DNA of 64,000 bases from the NCBI GenBank assembly GCA_947095535.1, contig OX352773.1:168590438-168654437 (forward strand), in the 5' to 3' direction. This document shows positions 22,596-36,350 of the stretch, piece by piece. The translations under genes were made by a program, and so were the position numbers. Below the pieces are notes generated by a model. It was not told the DNA's origin, did no database searches, and was given only the letters and a program-made list of their open reading frames with translations. The stretch is from Poecilobothrus nobilitatus. Lineage: Eukaryota > Arthropoda > Insecta > Diptera > Dolichopodidae. Within the stretch, counting starts at the first letter, position 1. The number at the start of each line of letters is the position of its first letter.

Positions 22596-24796
22596 ATACC
22601 CGTATGAACTATGTTCAAGGGTATAATAAATTTGCCATTACGTTTGTGACACCTTAAAGGAGTCGAGCTAGATATAGTGTCAAAGGTATGGATCGGCTCA
22701 GAATCGAATTCTGAGTCGATTAAGCCATGTACGTCCGTCCGTCCGTCCGCACGATAACTCAAAAAATAAAGGAGCTAGGGGGCTGAAATTTTTTTTAAGT
22801 CACTTTTGCAAAATTGTTAGTTTTGCTATTTAAATCCAACATTTTCGGTCGGCGGGTTCGAGTAGCTGCCATACAACTTCTATCTTTATATAGAAATAAC
22901 TCAGTATCTATTCAAGCTAGGTTTTTGAAATTTTGCAAATGATGATCAAGTTTTATGGCAACAACTTCTGTAAAATTTGGTTGTGCTGGTGCAGCGGGTT
23001 CGGGTAGCTGCCATACAACTTCTCCGTTTAAATGAGAATAACTCAGTGTTTATTGAAGCTAGGAATCTGAAATTTAGTAAAGAGGTGTCGAGTTACATGC
23101 CAACAACTTTTGTAAAATTTGGTTGGTCTAGAGCAGCCGGTTCAGACTTCTTGCACCTCTTGGAACCTAATGAAGCTAGGCGTCTGAAATTTTGCAAATG
23201 ATGATCAAGTTTTATGGCAACAACTTTTGTAAAATTTGGTTGTGGTGGTGCGGCGGGTTCGGGTAGCTGCCATACAACTTATCCGGTTAAATGAGAATAA
23301 CTCAGTGTTTATTGAAGCTAGGAATCTGAAATTTAGTAAAGAAGTGTCGAGTTATATGCCAACAACTTTTGTAAAATTTGTTTGGTCTAGAGCAGCCGGT
23401 TCAGACTTCTTGCACCTCTTGGAACCTAATGAAGCTAGGCGTCTGAAATTTTGCAAATGATGATCAAGTTTTATGGCAACAACTTCTACAAAATTTGGTT
23501 GTGCTGGTGCGACGGGTTCGGGTAGCTGCCATACAAAATCTCTTTTTAAATGAAAAGAACTCAGTGTCCGTCCGCACGATAACTCAAAAAATAGAGGAGC
23601 TAGGAGGCTGAAATTTTTTTTACGTCACTCTTGCAAAATTGTTAGTTTTGCTATTTAACTCCAGCATTTTCGGCCGCCGGGTTCGAGTAGCTGCCATACA
23701 ACTTCTTTCTTTAAATAGAAATAACCCAGTGTCTGTTCAATCTAGGTATCTGAAATTTTGCAAATGATGATCAAGTTTTATGGCAACAACTTCTACAAAA
23801 TTTGGTTGTGCTGGTGCGACGGGTTCGGGTAGCTGCCATACAAAATCTCTTTTTAAATGAAAAGAACTCAGTGTCCGTCCGCACGATAACTCAAAAAATA
23901 AAGAAGCTAGGAGGCTGAAATTTTTTTTACGTCACTCTTGCAAAATTGTTAGTTTTGCTATTTAACTCCAGCATTTTCGGCCGCCGGGTTCGAGTAGCTG
24001 CCATACAACTTCTTTCTTTAAATAGAAATAACCCAGTGTCTGTTCAATCTAGGTATCTGAAATTTTGCGAATGATGATCAAGTTTTATGGCAACAACTTC
24101 TGCAAAATTTGGTTGTGGTGGTGTGACGGGTTCGGGTAGCTGCCATACAAAATCTCTTTTTAAATGAAAGAACTCAGTGTCCGTCCGCAAGATAACTCAA
24201 AAAATAAAGGAGTTAGGAGGCTGCAATTTTTTTTACGTCACTTTTACAAAATTGTTAGTTTTGCTATTTAACTCCAGCATTTTCGGCCGCCGGGTTCGAG
24301 TAGCTGCCATACAACTTCTTTCTTTAAATGGAAATAACCCAGTGTCTATTCAATCTAGGTATCTGAAATTTTGAAAATGATGATCAAGTTTTATGGCAAC
24401 AACTTCTGTAAAATTTTGTTGTGATGATATGACAGGTTCGGATAGTTGCCATACAACTTCTCTTTTTAAATGAAAATAACTCAGTGTCTATTGAAGCTAG
24501 CTATCTGAAATTTAGTGAAAAAGTGTCGAGTTGCATGCCAAAAACTTTTGTAAAATTTGAATGGTCTAAAGCAGCCGGTTCAGGCTTTTTGCATTTCTTG
24601 GAACTTAATGAAGCTAGGCGCAATAGATTCGGGTAGCTATCATACAACTCCACAATTTACATAATATATCTCTGTAGTTCGGTACTAAAACTCTGAATGT
24701 TTTTAAAAGATGATCAAGTTTTATAGAAACAGGATATATTACGTTCATACGGGTATCCCAGAGTTGACACAGTCTACTCTACTGCACTCTTCCTCG
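22596..24796 (+). repeat. Family 2 repeat, long copy (about 2.2 kb) with two levels of internal tandem repeats
   Basis: The left end is ATACCCGTATGAAC and the right end contains its inverted form GTTCATACGGGTAT (24743-24756). A further CAGAGTTGACACAGTCTACT...CTTCCTCG extension runs to 24796. Inside are two direct units of 259 bp (about 22977-23235 and 23236-23494). Three units of about 300 bp follow, each starting with GTCCGTCCGCACGATAACTC or its variant (23576, 23873, 24179). The copy at 60825-62409 is the same element in the opposite orientation, with two 259-bp units but only one 300-bp unit. Confidence 0.85.
22977..23494 (+). repeat. Two 259-bp tandem units inside the family 2 copy
   Basis: Each unit contains a 74-codon stretch free of stops (22977-23201 and 23236-23460), about 95% alike. 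The stretches begin with TTG and contain only an internal ATG. The homologous units at 61549-62032 have the same open stretch. I do not call a gene: there is no start codon, no family resemblance and no sign of splicing. Confidence 0.75.
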
Positions 24797-25464
24797 TCTT
24801 TATTATAAAATTAAATCTTCTTTAAATTTTTGCTTTTCTTATCAATAAGAATTGTCAAATTAATCCCAACATTTTTAAAAAAAAAAAATTATTTAACCAC
24901 ATTTTGAAACCTTTTCAGTTTTCTCTATAATATATTAATACAAATTTATTTTAATAGATAAACCATAATTTAAAAAATTTTTGTCGTTAATTGAAGATAT
25001 TTTTAATTTTTAAATAATATTTCATTTTAATTTCAATTTCGTACCCAAATACCACAGAATCATGGTAAATAAAAGTTTGTTACGTAATACAAAAAATTAT
25101 CATATTAATACTTTGATTTTATAAGTATAGTGGCTTATACTATGTTGAGATGTGGTCCGTTTAATATTCTGTTCTTTAACTAAGTAAGTATCTCTATTTA
25201 AACTTGTAAATGATAAATATCCAATAATGATTTATGAATTCATAACAACTAAAATTTATTTAGATAAAGTTATTCAAATTTTGAGAACTCTTAAAAGATC
25301 AATGTAATTATGACATAAAATGTTGATAAATCATTAAATTGAAACTACAACAATTTTTAGTATTATAATTGACTTCTAAAACTGACTTAAATTTCATTAA
25401 ATTAATAAAATTAATTCTTACTTAAACCTCCCTAGCACCACATAATGTTAAAAGAAAATGCGGA
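24797..25464. other. Intergenic AT-rich sequence
   Basis: Nothing recognisable apart from short A/T runs. Confidence 0.4.
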
Positions 25465-26281
25465 AGAGCGCAGTATAATAGACTGTGTTAACTCTGGAAT
25501 ACACGTAAGAACATAAAATATGCTGTTTTCATAAAACTGGATCATCTTTTACAAAAGTTCAGGTGTTTTAATACCGATGTTAATATATATTTATGTTAAA
25601 TTTTGGAGTTGTATGACAGCTACCCGGATCTGTTGCTTCAGCACAAACAAATTTTACAAAAGTTATAACAGTAAAACTTCATCATCTTTTGTAAATTTTC
25701 AGATGCCTAGTTACATTAACTTCCCAGATGTGCAAACTACATGAACCTACTGCTCTAGTACCAAATTTTATAGAAGTTGTTAGTATATACACATGTATTA
25801 CATATGTTTTCTCGAAATTTTAGATCTGTAACCTCGATTGATAGTAAATTCTTTTCATTCAAAAAGAGAAGTTATATGGCAGCTACCTGAACCTGTTGCA
25901 CAAGTACAACTAAAATTGCCATAAAATTTGAAATATCTTTTGTAAGATTTCAGACGCCTATCTTAATTATGTTCCAATCAAAGTAAGTTACCTGAAGCTA
26001 TAAAAATTTCGACTGGCGAACTTGCTAGATTTGATTAAGTAAAGTAATAATTTTACAAAAGTGACGTAGTAACATGACGTAGTAAGATTACAAAATCTTA
26101 GCTCTTTTATTTTTTGAGTTATCGTGCGGATGGATGGACGGACGAACGTACATGGCTTAATCGACTCACAATTCGTTTCTGATTCGACTAATACATTTGT
26201 GCCTATTTCTAGCTCGGCTTCTTCTTGTCAGAAACGTAATGGCAAATTTATTATACACTTGAACTATGTTCATACGGGTAA
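25465..26281 (-). repeat. Family 2 repeat, diverged copy
   Basis: The left part reads GACTGTGTTAACTCTGGAAT and ACTGGATCATCTTTTAC. The right part reads TTTGAGTTATCGTGCGGATG, GACGGACGAACGTACATGGC and TTATACACTTGAACTATGTT, ending in CATACGGGTA. The two ends define a copy of about 0.8 kb with the internal tandem units missing. Confidence 0.75.
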
Positions 26282-26587
26282 ATTTTGACTGTGAGATCGG
26301 AGATGTCATAGCTTTCGTTTAAATTAATAGCACAAAAACCTACAAAATAGACGTTACGTCTTTATTGCCCCAAATGCTTCGCTATTATAATTGTATTGCA
26401 GAATCATTAGAATTAAAGTTTATATGTATAAGTTGGATATTTTTTGGATGGTATATGAAGTTTTTTATGTGGTAAATTGATGTTTTTGGAATAATATGGT
26501 ACTTTAAAAATATATATACTTTTTTTTAAATATTTCTTTCATATAATTTTCAAACTTAATACTTACGATTTAAGTATAACATGTATT

Positions 26588-27872
26588 ATAAAAAAAAAAC
26601 AAGGTAGAATGTAAACCAACGGTTTTTAAAAGCGCACATTTCCAAAACTCAATACAAACTGTTTAGAAGTGTGACTTACACAAAAAATTGAAAATTTCAT
26701 GTAATAAGAAAAAATGTGAAAATAGGACATTTTTGAAATTTTGAGGGGTCGTAAGTCCAAAGTCCTTTATAACTAAGAAAAGCCGTTAACACACGTAAAA
26801 ATATATTACTGGAGCTTTAATGTTTATGTCTTGCCGAAGAAAAATTTGTACAGGTGCCTAAAAATAGCAAATTTTCAATTTTTGAGGCGTAATAACTCTT
26901 AAAGAGGGGGTGTTACCAAAAAGTTTTCTGAGGAAACTTATACTAATTCTAAAAGTTCTTTCTTGTCTCAAAATTTCAGGTTCCTATCTAAAGGGGTGCC
27001 GGAGTTATGAAAAAAGAAATTTCATGCAAAATGTGGTTTTCATATAACGGTAAATTTAAATAGTAAATTACAGAATATTACATAATTTTGATATTGTTTT
27101 ATATAGATAATAAAATTTTCTATCTTCTGGCGATCTTAGATTGCAAAATTATTACGCAGAGCCCGAGATATATACATCTAAAAATGGGGCTTTTTGGCAA
27201 TTTTGAAGAGCTGCAACTTTGGAACCCTTTACAATTAAAATAAACCTTTAACACACGTAAAAACATATTATTGTAGCTTTAATTTTTATATCTTGCAGAA
27301 GTAAAATGTGTACAGGTTCCTAAGTTACAGGTGTTTAAAAATAGCAAATTTTCAATTTTTAAGCCTTAATAGCTCATAAACAGGGGGTGGTCCGAAAAAA
27401 TTTTCTGAGCAAACTTATACTAATTCTAAAAGTTCTTTCTTGCCTCAAAATTTCAAGCTTCTATCTAGAAGCGTGTCGGAGTTATGAAAGTGGAAAAATC
27501 ATGCAAAATTGTGTTTTCACATAACGGTAAATTTAAATACTAAATTTAAAAAAATTGTATAATTTTGATATTAATTTACAAAGATAAAAGAAATACCTGT
27601 CGAATGACGTTTTCAGATTGAAAAAATCTTAGGCAGAACATAAGATATATGCATTTAAAAATAGGGCTTTTTCAAAGTTTGAGGGGCTGTAGCTCCGTAA
27701 TGGGGGGGCTACATGAAAAAGTTGTTCCACAAAATTATTTTTTTTATGAGACCTACCTATGGTTAAAATTTTTTTTCTCTATCTTTAACGGTGTAGAAGT
27801 TTGGAAACAGACGGACAGAGTGAAACTAATAAGCACATTTTTTCAAAAATTTTTTGGAAATGTGCTAACAAG
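26588..27872 (+). repeat. Family 1 dispersed repeat, near full length (about 1.28 kb)
   Basis: The start is AACAAGGTAGAATGTAAACC, followed by AGCGCACATTTCCAAAA. The end is GGACAGAGTGAAACTAATAA and TTTTTTGGAAATGTGCTAAC. Two internal units are seen, each with AGCTTTAATNTTTATNTCTT and 'CTTATACTAATTCTAAAAG' (about 26940 and 27415). A third block at 27600-27780 is specific to the right end. This copy and 743-1780 agree well and define the family. Confidence 0.85.
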
Positions 27873-28400
27873 TGAAAAAAGCGTAAAGTTATAAAAACAA
27901 GTGGGAAAAGCATGTGTAATTTACAGTTTTAATGGGCGAAAATGTCAAAAATAAATATTGTAAAATGTTGTTATTTCATTGTTTAAAAACATTTTTTTTT
28001 CTTCCTTAATTCCAGTACCAACCTAAATACAAACAATATAATGTATATTTGTATATACATATAATAATATATGTATCTATTTAAGTAATCTAAAAATAAA
28101 GTCATATGTTAAAAACTGTATAATAAGAAAAACAAAACCAATAAAGCCAAAATAAAACATTCAACACATTGCAATTTTACACGTGTTGATTCTTATACAT
28201 ATGTACCGTTATTTTCCATTATGTATGTCAATAATTTCTTCTTTGTTTCTGACATACATAGGTAACTCATATCGTTTATTTTAATCCTATATTATTTCTT
28301 TTAAATAAATTCTATTTCAATTACAGTTATAAAAAAAAAAAAATTATTTTTCATTAATTTTTTATAACTTTTAATGTTAATTACAAACAGAACAGTGTAA
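27873..28400. other. Intergenic AT-rich sequence
   Basis: No supported gene or repeat. Short TATA-rich words occur at 28035-28080. Confidence 0.4.
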
Positions 28401-28404
28401 TGTT

Positions 28405-29048
28405 AAAAGTTTTTTAAAGGCGTATACATTTTCAAAACAAAGAAATATTTTTGTCCTGTTATTACTTTTGCATTAAAATTTGTAATTTGTTTTAAAACTT
28501 TTCTTAGAAATAACACATACATTCTTCAATTTTTAAAATACTTAACACTTTTAAACTATGATTTGGTCAGCAACAATATTTACATTTGTCTTATGGAAAA
28601 ATTGGAAAGGTTTCCAGATGAATAATATTAGTAAATTTTTAATTCAAGCCCTTATAATTGAAAATCTCTTAAATTTATAAATTTAACAGTTTAAGAGGAC
28701 TAAACATTTTGTAAAATATTGTGAAGTTTCACATAACGGTACATTTAAATATTGAATTTTAAAAAATTATACTATTTTTGATTTACAACTTTAAAAAAGA
28801 AAACTATTGTTTAGCAGAATCAGATTTAAAAAAATGTACAGTATATTTTGAGTTAATCATTTAAATTAACTACGCAATAGATGGGACTACAAACAATTTT
28901 TTTAAAAATATTAATTTTTTTTGAAAGGTATCTATATTTAAAATTTAATTTGTGTAGAGGTCTTGTGAACAGACAAACTAAAAGACAAACGGACGACCAG
29001 CCTGAAACTAACGATCTAATTTTTGAATATTTTTTGAAAATTAATTCA
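28405..29048 (+). repeat. Family 1 repeat, old diverged copy
   Basis: The copy shows TTTTAAAGGCGTATACATTTTC at its left end, TTTCACATAACGGTACATTT in the middle and AACAGACAAACTAAAAGACA with CGGACGACC at its right end. The spacing is that of a one-unit family 1 copy. Confidence 0.6.
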
Positions 29049-32000
29049 ACTGAAATCCTTTCACAAAAACGGCATATCTCGCCTTTACATTTAGCATAAT
29101 TGCCCATTTTGCAAGCGGTGATTTGGCATAAAGACTAATGAGGTACTTCGCAAAATTCTAATTGACAAAAAAATATTTTTAAAGCCATTTTCAGAGCTGC
29201 ATAAATTTATAAAAAAAAAAAAAAAATATGAATTATTTGCGTACAATTTTCTGGAAAAGCTTAAAAATATGGGTTTCGCCAAATTTCTAGAAAATGGAAA
29301 TAAATTCTATATTCACAGTGATATTATGAGAAACCAATCATTGGAAAAATTTAATTTGATGTCATACTTTTCTCCAAATTTAATGAAAATTATAAACTGC
29401 AGTTTTTAAGAATTCTATCCTGGATGCAAGAAATAATTAGTTCAAAATTAGAATGTTGGGTAAATTAATAGTTTCGAAATGTTCTATTTAATTTAGTAAA
29501 CTATTGCTAAAACGGTATTTGTTAAATAAATAATTATTCCACTAGCATAAAGCGAAATTGAAGTATGATATACAGATCTTATGAACTGCACCGTTCCCAT
29601 AATTTATATGCAGGAAAAATTGGAAAAGGAAAATTATTTAGAAGAATATAATTTAGAGAATATTACTTATTTACCGTTATGCTTTACTTATTATTCATAA
29701 ATTGGAAATAAACTTTTTAAAGAGTAGATACGTCTTCAATGAAAAAATAGTTTTTTTATTATTTAAATTCCTTTTTTTGGTGTTTAATATCTATAACACA
29801 ATATGTATGAATGACTCAATAACGCATACTTGTATCAATATTCAATATATCATTTCAATGTGTTTGTATTATAATTAATCTCTTATAATATTATTAAGCA
29901 GAATCATTTGAGCTTTTCATATTCAACAGTGTTAAAAGTTTTTATAACTTTTATTCTTTTCGAAAATGTTTCGAATATAAAAGAGAAAATATCATTAATA
30001 TATGAAAAAAAATGTTATTTTGGAACAAATGAAAATAATGAAATAAAATGAAAATGAAATAAAAATGGGTCACAAAATTATGGTTTTCGATTTCAGTTGT
30101 ATTTGAATTATATCTAAAGTACCACACATTCGTTTATGGTTTTTTTTATGTGTATTTTTTTTTTATCAAGGATTTAATCCCTTTGAGGATTACTATTATT
30201 TCTCCATTTACTTTTGTTTTTGTAGTTGTTATTTTCTGGATCTGGTTCTGTAACAAAATACAGGATTAAATCATTTGTTGTTATATTTTATTGGTATACC
30301 ACCAAGGAAGAAAGACAATTTTGTTTCTAGGTTAAAGTTTAGGTATTACTTTTAATTTTTATGTACTTTGGCGAGTTATTTATTTATTTTGTTTTTTTTT
30401 TTTGATAATTTTTCTGGAAAAAAAAAGGAACTTTATTATTTTTAGAATTAAGTGTTCAGGATATATAGTCAGAAATTTTAAGTACGAAATTTATTGGAAA
30501 TTTTCAACAAACTTTCTTTCTTTATTTTAAGAATTTAATGAGTTTTTAAATGTTAATGTAGAATTTTTATTGTAGTAATATAATTGCTAATGTAATGAAT
30601 TACTAAGTTATGGTACAGAGAATGGTTTGAAAAAATTCTTACAAAATGGTTTAGGCAAATTATTTTACAATAGTATAATTCTCATCTACTTAAATAACAA
30701 TTAGACTTTTTAAGAAATATATTATGTTTATGTAAGTCTAAAATCTATATAGGACAACTGAATTCAAATTAAAAATAACTATTTTTCTAAATATTATTTG
30801 AAAAAGTCTATACTATAGATGATATAAATACTGTTTTTATACTCCTTCTGTCAGTATATTATCTAGAATTTTTCTCTGTTTTAAAGGATATTTTTCTTGC
30901 AGGCAACACTTTATTTTAAACGACACCAAAAAAATCCTAAATCTGAATAGACGTATTTATGAAGGTTTTAAAAATTTAATATACTCGTATTTCAAATTTT
31001 TTACATATAGGTTTTTTTTTTTTTTAAATGCTTTAGTACATAAAAAAATAATATTATGTTTGTTTAATATTAGATCCACCTGTTGTTTTAAATGGATAGC
31101 TTGTTCATTTATTTTGAACAGGTTTGTACAAACGTGTATACTATGAATTAGTTGAATTAAAAAATGTTTATACAGTATTATGGCTATATAAAAAATGTTT
31201 ATAAAGAGAAACAAATTCTTTATGATACTAAATAAGAGTATTTTTTATATACAATTTACTTTATAATAATATGTATATAAATAATATTCCGTCTCTCTAT
31301 ACATGCCTCAAAACTCAATTATTTTTTATTTTCTCTACCTCATAATTCTCTCCGCAATGGTAAGAAAACTTAACAGTATTAAAAAAGTCCCTCGATAATA
31401 TGTTTTGTTCATGATGTTAAAAATTTACAAATACAATCATCATAAAGTTTAATAAAAGGTGTTAAATTAAAAAATGAATGACTGAGGGAAATCTATGCTA
31501 ATGGTCACGGAAAGATTGTTGAATACTGGCTGATAAAAGGATAAACATTGAAAAGATACTTAAGAATTAGGTATCAAAAAAATATTTGAAAAAGCAGTAG
31601 GAACATGTTCCATTTTCATGAATGAGACGTTAACTGAGATATGAAAGCAATTGGTATAAAAATAAAGCAGCCTATATCAGAGGTATACCGTCATGAAAAT
31701 GAAAAAGAATTTTGAATGATTTTTAGTTTGTTTATTTGTTCTTTCTATTCTAGGAACTTTTTTTGTTATGTATACTTAAATACATATTTAAATATTTAAA
31801 AACTTAATTATTCGCTCGTTTTCAATTATTATCTTTTTTTAACAGGTCTTCATATATCTTATTAAACATTACATTTTACACAAAAAAAATTAATATTTTA
31901 AGCTGTTAAAATGATATCTGAGTAAAAACTACAAAAGCAGAACAGAACAGCTGAAAAGAACAAACTAAGAGGTACAAATATAGGTAAAAAAGCTTTTCAA

Positions 32001-35000
32001 AATAAAAAATAAATTATAAAAGCTTTTTATTAAAAATAAAAATCTCTCTGTTGCATTTCTATTTTGTTTTTCAGTACCCATACTCAAATAAGAAACAAAA
32101 AAGGAACGAAAATAAATATCTGGACTAAAACGGGAAAATGACAAACAGAAAAAGAACAAAATTTTTGACAGAATTCTTTTTTTTTCAAAATTTTAATTCA
32201 TTTATTATAGTAATGGTAAATTTGAAATTTTTGTTCAGTGTATATCTAGACTTTATTCTGATACGATTGGGTCTTTATATAATACAGTTATGCATTAGAT
32301 ATTTTACGATAATAATTTTATACGGTTATTTTAAAGGATTTTTAAATTTTTGTTTTAAATGCTGATAGAAAAACTTGTTGCAGAAATAAAAAAAAAATAA
32401 AAATATAAAAACTTTGAAATTATATTTCCTTCAAAAGTGTAAAAAAAGAAACAAAAAAAATTATTTTATTCCCTAGACACACTTTCATTTTTAAAAAAGG
32501 ATGTAACAAGTAGAATACTGGGACAACACATCACAATGTGTAAAATTAAGAATAAATGTTTAGCCCAATGCAGAAAAATGTATTACACTTTAGTTTAGTT
32601 TTTTTTTTTATATTTTATGAGTTGTCTTATTGATTTTTTCTAGTTTTTCTATTGTTTTTATTAATTGTGTAGATATTAAAGAAAAAAAAAAATGGGTTCA
32701 TGATTACTTTTCTAAAAAGAAAAATGACAAAGAGAATATTACATTAATTTGAAGTATAATACGTGGATATGTGTGTTTTAAAATTAAAACTAATCGTTTT
32801 TAAATTATCTTTTTATTTCTTTGAATGTTTAAACAATTAATATTTTTTTATTTAATTTTTTTTATTAAACGGAAATACAGTCATACCTCGATTTACATGA
32901 TAACTTATGGGAAAATCTATTATATAGTTATAATCGAAAACGTGTAACTTGAAACATAAAATTTATATAAAAAGCGAGACATAAAATTAAGCTTGGACTG
33001 AAATCAAATTTTTTTTGAAAAAACTACCTTTGAGCTTCTTGAAGGCTTTGTTTGAAAAAGTTAAATTTGAATTCAAGCTTAGTTTTATGCATTGAACACT
33101 ATGTTCAATTAAATTAGTAATATACATATATGCCGTAAAATAACGATGTCCTTTCAGATATGAGTGTATTTCATTTTAGAGATGTATAGCTTTGGTCGAA
33201 TTGTTTTTTTTTTGTTGTGTGTGTTGTATCTTGTTGCATATGATTGAAAGAAATCTAATCAAGTGTTTAAATTTATTTTATTTTTTAGTGATCGTAAAGA
33301 GTTAAAACCTTTTTAAAGAAATAAAATTTAAAATTGTAGAAAAAAGAAAAATATTTAAAAAAAAAATTTCAAAAACAAAAATCATTATAATATGGAACTC
33401 AGACATTATTGTAATAATATTGACATTATACTTGCAACTAAAATCACTTAGTAATTAATTTTGTAGAATACAAAACAACCTCACTGGGTAAGTTTTTTTT
33501 ATATTTAAGTGAATGAAATTAGGTAAAGAAATACTTATAGATAAATAAGCCATAGATATATGTCATTAAAAATGATATATTCGGTGATTATATTTCGTAA
33601 AACGATGAAAGTCATTAAAATTTTAGATAGAATTGAAATCACATCCAATACTTTCTTTATAAACCTTAACAAAACAAAAATTAAAGTTATTTGTTTTTAT
33701 TGTTAATTTCCTTAAACTCCTTAGCTGTTTTGATCATTTTTAAATTTCAAAATATAATAATATAATCATATTTTAAATATCTTTGATGAAGGTTTGATTG
33801 GTTATTTGTCAAATTTATCAAGTTAAATATTAGGTGATTTAATAAAAATTTGAATATCTTCTAATTTATATCGTTCACATCAGGAACATTTTTTATGAAT
33901 AAAATTAAGTTAAAAGTTTGTTATCAAAAAGAGAAACTAAAACGAGCCTTTCCTTAAGAAAATCTAATTAAAATAAAATTACATATTTAGAAAACGAAAT
34001 GAGCATTTTGACCATCAGAAGTTTCCATTTCCAAAATTGAAAAATTAACACTACGATTCTTAACTTAACATCTTGGAGAGATGTTATGGAACATACTGAA
34101 CATACTGAATACACGGAACTAAACTGAAAATCTTAGACATGAAGTTGAAACAAAAATTGAATTGATCCAACAATATTTTTGGTAATTTTTTCACAAAAAG
34201 CACAGCCAGATGTTTGAATTTATTATAAATTTTGTAGGTGTCTCTAAAGTAATATTGGGATTTTTCGTAAAGTGCAAAACATAGAAATTTGTTTAACAAA
34301 CGATCCCAATATCACCTCAACCTTCTCTTAACTGAATCTTCCTCGTTTGGTAAATATCTAGTGTTTTACAGATATTTATAGTAGGAGTGATAAGAAGTAT
34401 GACGCCTCCATTCAAAATTTCACAAAACAATAGAAACAAAAAAAGAGAAACAGGCTGCGCTCCCGCCTATCTATAGTTAAAATTCCTAATTCAGCACAAT
34501 TCAACATCTTATGTGTTCTCACAAACTAGTGATGAATTTTCAAATGACAAAGATTTAGGGAGAAGGGAAAATTGAGCTTGTCCGACTCCTCTTATCGTCT
34601 TTTAATGATTCACTCCTATAACCAAGAACAAGAATTTTTACTTACTTAATTAAAAAACTTATTGACGATATTTTCATGCTTAAGGCGGAGCACTATCAAT
34701 CTTGTATATTTTTAAATTGAAACCATTTTTTTTAATTTCCTTCACAGGTCTTCTGCGGCATCGTTTATATTTCGTATTTGATGTATTTTAAAAGCTTATA
34801 ATAAAACAAACACTTTTCAAACTTTTTTAATTTAATTTTAAATGTAAATTTAAAAATTAAAACTAATCTAAATTTATCGATATAGCTATTTATTTTGATT
34901 GATGAAAAAATAAATATTATTTCTTTTTATAATCTCAGAGGCTGACCCTCATTTAGTTTTTTTTTTTTTAATTACTTTAACTTTTTAATGAAAACCTAAA

Positions 35001-35751
35001 AAAAAAAAAACTTTCAATTTAATCGAAATTGAAAATTCCAGAAATTGTTTATATTTTCTTGTCTTTTTTTTTTTCGCATGCCTTTATTTTAAATTTAAAT
35101 TTATATTTTTAATGTTTTAATGTTTTTTTTTATTTTCATCGAATTAAACTTGGGTGCGTTGGGTTTTAATTAAAAAAAATATTTTTTGTTTATATCTTCG
35201 AAAAAATTATGTTCGAAATTTTTTTTTCAAATTATGTTTGTATAATTTGTTTTTTATTACATATAAGTTTCATATAATTACAAGATTTATTTATGTAAAT
35301 ATTGTAAATAAAAATAAATCTTGGGGAAGTAAATAAATTAAAAAAAAAATTGAAATTTGAAATGGAAAATTGTCTTAATTTATAAAATATATTGAAATAA
35401 CCTTGAATTTTTCAAATAACTTAATTTATTCAATATAATTCGTGAATATTACGAAAATATTCATTGTTAAGTTTATATATACTTGGAAAAATTAAATTAA
35501 AACTTTTTCAGATATATTCTTTAAAAACATATTGTAACTAAAATAACGTCTTGTGTCTTTCACTTGATTTACCATTTAACTGGGTGTTGATATTACGAGA
35601 AGTGTATTTTACTAATATGCAAAAGAAAATCGATAAATTCGAAAGTACAATGGTTATACCATAAACAATTAAGGTTTAATAAACGGATATAGAAAAATTT
35701 TCTTAATAAACTATTAGTCCATTCAGAACAGATTTTTAATTAGATTTAGTT
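29049..35751. other. Long AT-rich intergenic stretch without supported genes
   Basis: About 6.7 kb in which all open frames are short, start at odd codons or mirror AT-rich noise. I recognise no transposon protein, SINE or tRNA. Long homopolymer A and T runs are frequent. Regulatory elements could be present but cannot be identified from one sequence. Confidence 0.45.
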
Positions 35752-35805
35752 GGTATCCGGCTAGTTTATCGCAATAACAAATTCATAGCAAAGTTCATCG
35801 CCCGC

Positions 35806-35861
35806 AATTCATCGTAAGCAATTCATCGTAAGCAATTCATCGCAAGCAATTTATCGCAAGG
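35806..35861. repeat. 14-bp tandem units forming the left inverted repeat
   Basis: There are four consecutive units: AATTCATCGTAAGC twice, AATTCATCGCAAGC, and AATTTATCGCAAGG. Inverted versions occur at the right end of the element. Confidence 0.85.
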
Positions 35862-36094
35862 AAATATTCATCGCGAAGTTTATGGCGATGAATATCCGAT
35901 ACCTAATGAATTGATATACCTAATAAAATATTCACTTTGTATTTTCCAAAAAAAAAATCTAGCAGCCTTAATTGGTAATATCAAATATATTTTCTAATTT
36001 CAAAAATTGAAAATTATTCAGATATTATTTATAATATTAAAGCTGAATAAAAATAGGGATACTTAAATGGAGATTGAATATTCATACGTAGAAA

Positions 36095-36292
36095 GTGAGA
36101 AAGGTAAACAACAAGTTCTTCTTGATTTACAACAAGCAGCGCGTGACTAACGAAAAATCTATTTGGAAATGCGTAAGCTATTTTAAAACAAAATGTAAGG
36201 CACGATTGCATATAATAAAAAATGTGATTTCTGTACCACCATCCGAGCATAACCATGCTGGAGAAGCAGCGAAAGTAATATTAATAATTTAG
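36095..36292 (+). pseudogene. FLYWCH-type zinc-finger fragment of a transposon protein
   Basis: The open stretch encodes about 65 residues. It contains FFLIYNKQRVTNEKSIWKC, then YFKTKCKARL and SEHNHAG. The pattern W24-x-C26-x7-C34-x17-H52-x-H54 fits the FLYWCH zinc-binding domain, in which two Cys and two His hold one zinc. In insects this domain is often found at the N-terminus of Mutator-like transposase proteins and in some host DNA-binding proteins. There is no in-frame ATG (first codon GTG, after a stop at 36089), and the frame closes at 36290 without a transposase domain. I read it as a remnant of the transposon's own protein. A single exon of a host gene is a less likely alternative. 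Confidence 0.65.
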
Positions 36293-36350
36293 AACGTTGT
36301 AATAAATAAATTATTTATTATATAATTTATCATTATTTCAATATTTAACT

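Noticed and set aside
22977..23201. Small protein gene of 74 codons
   Set aside because: It has no ATG at its start, belongs to a tandem repeat unit and resembles no protein family.
30957..31214. 85-codon minus-strand frame in the 29-35 kb region
   Set aside because: No family resemblance or exon signals; typical AT-rich chance frame.
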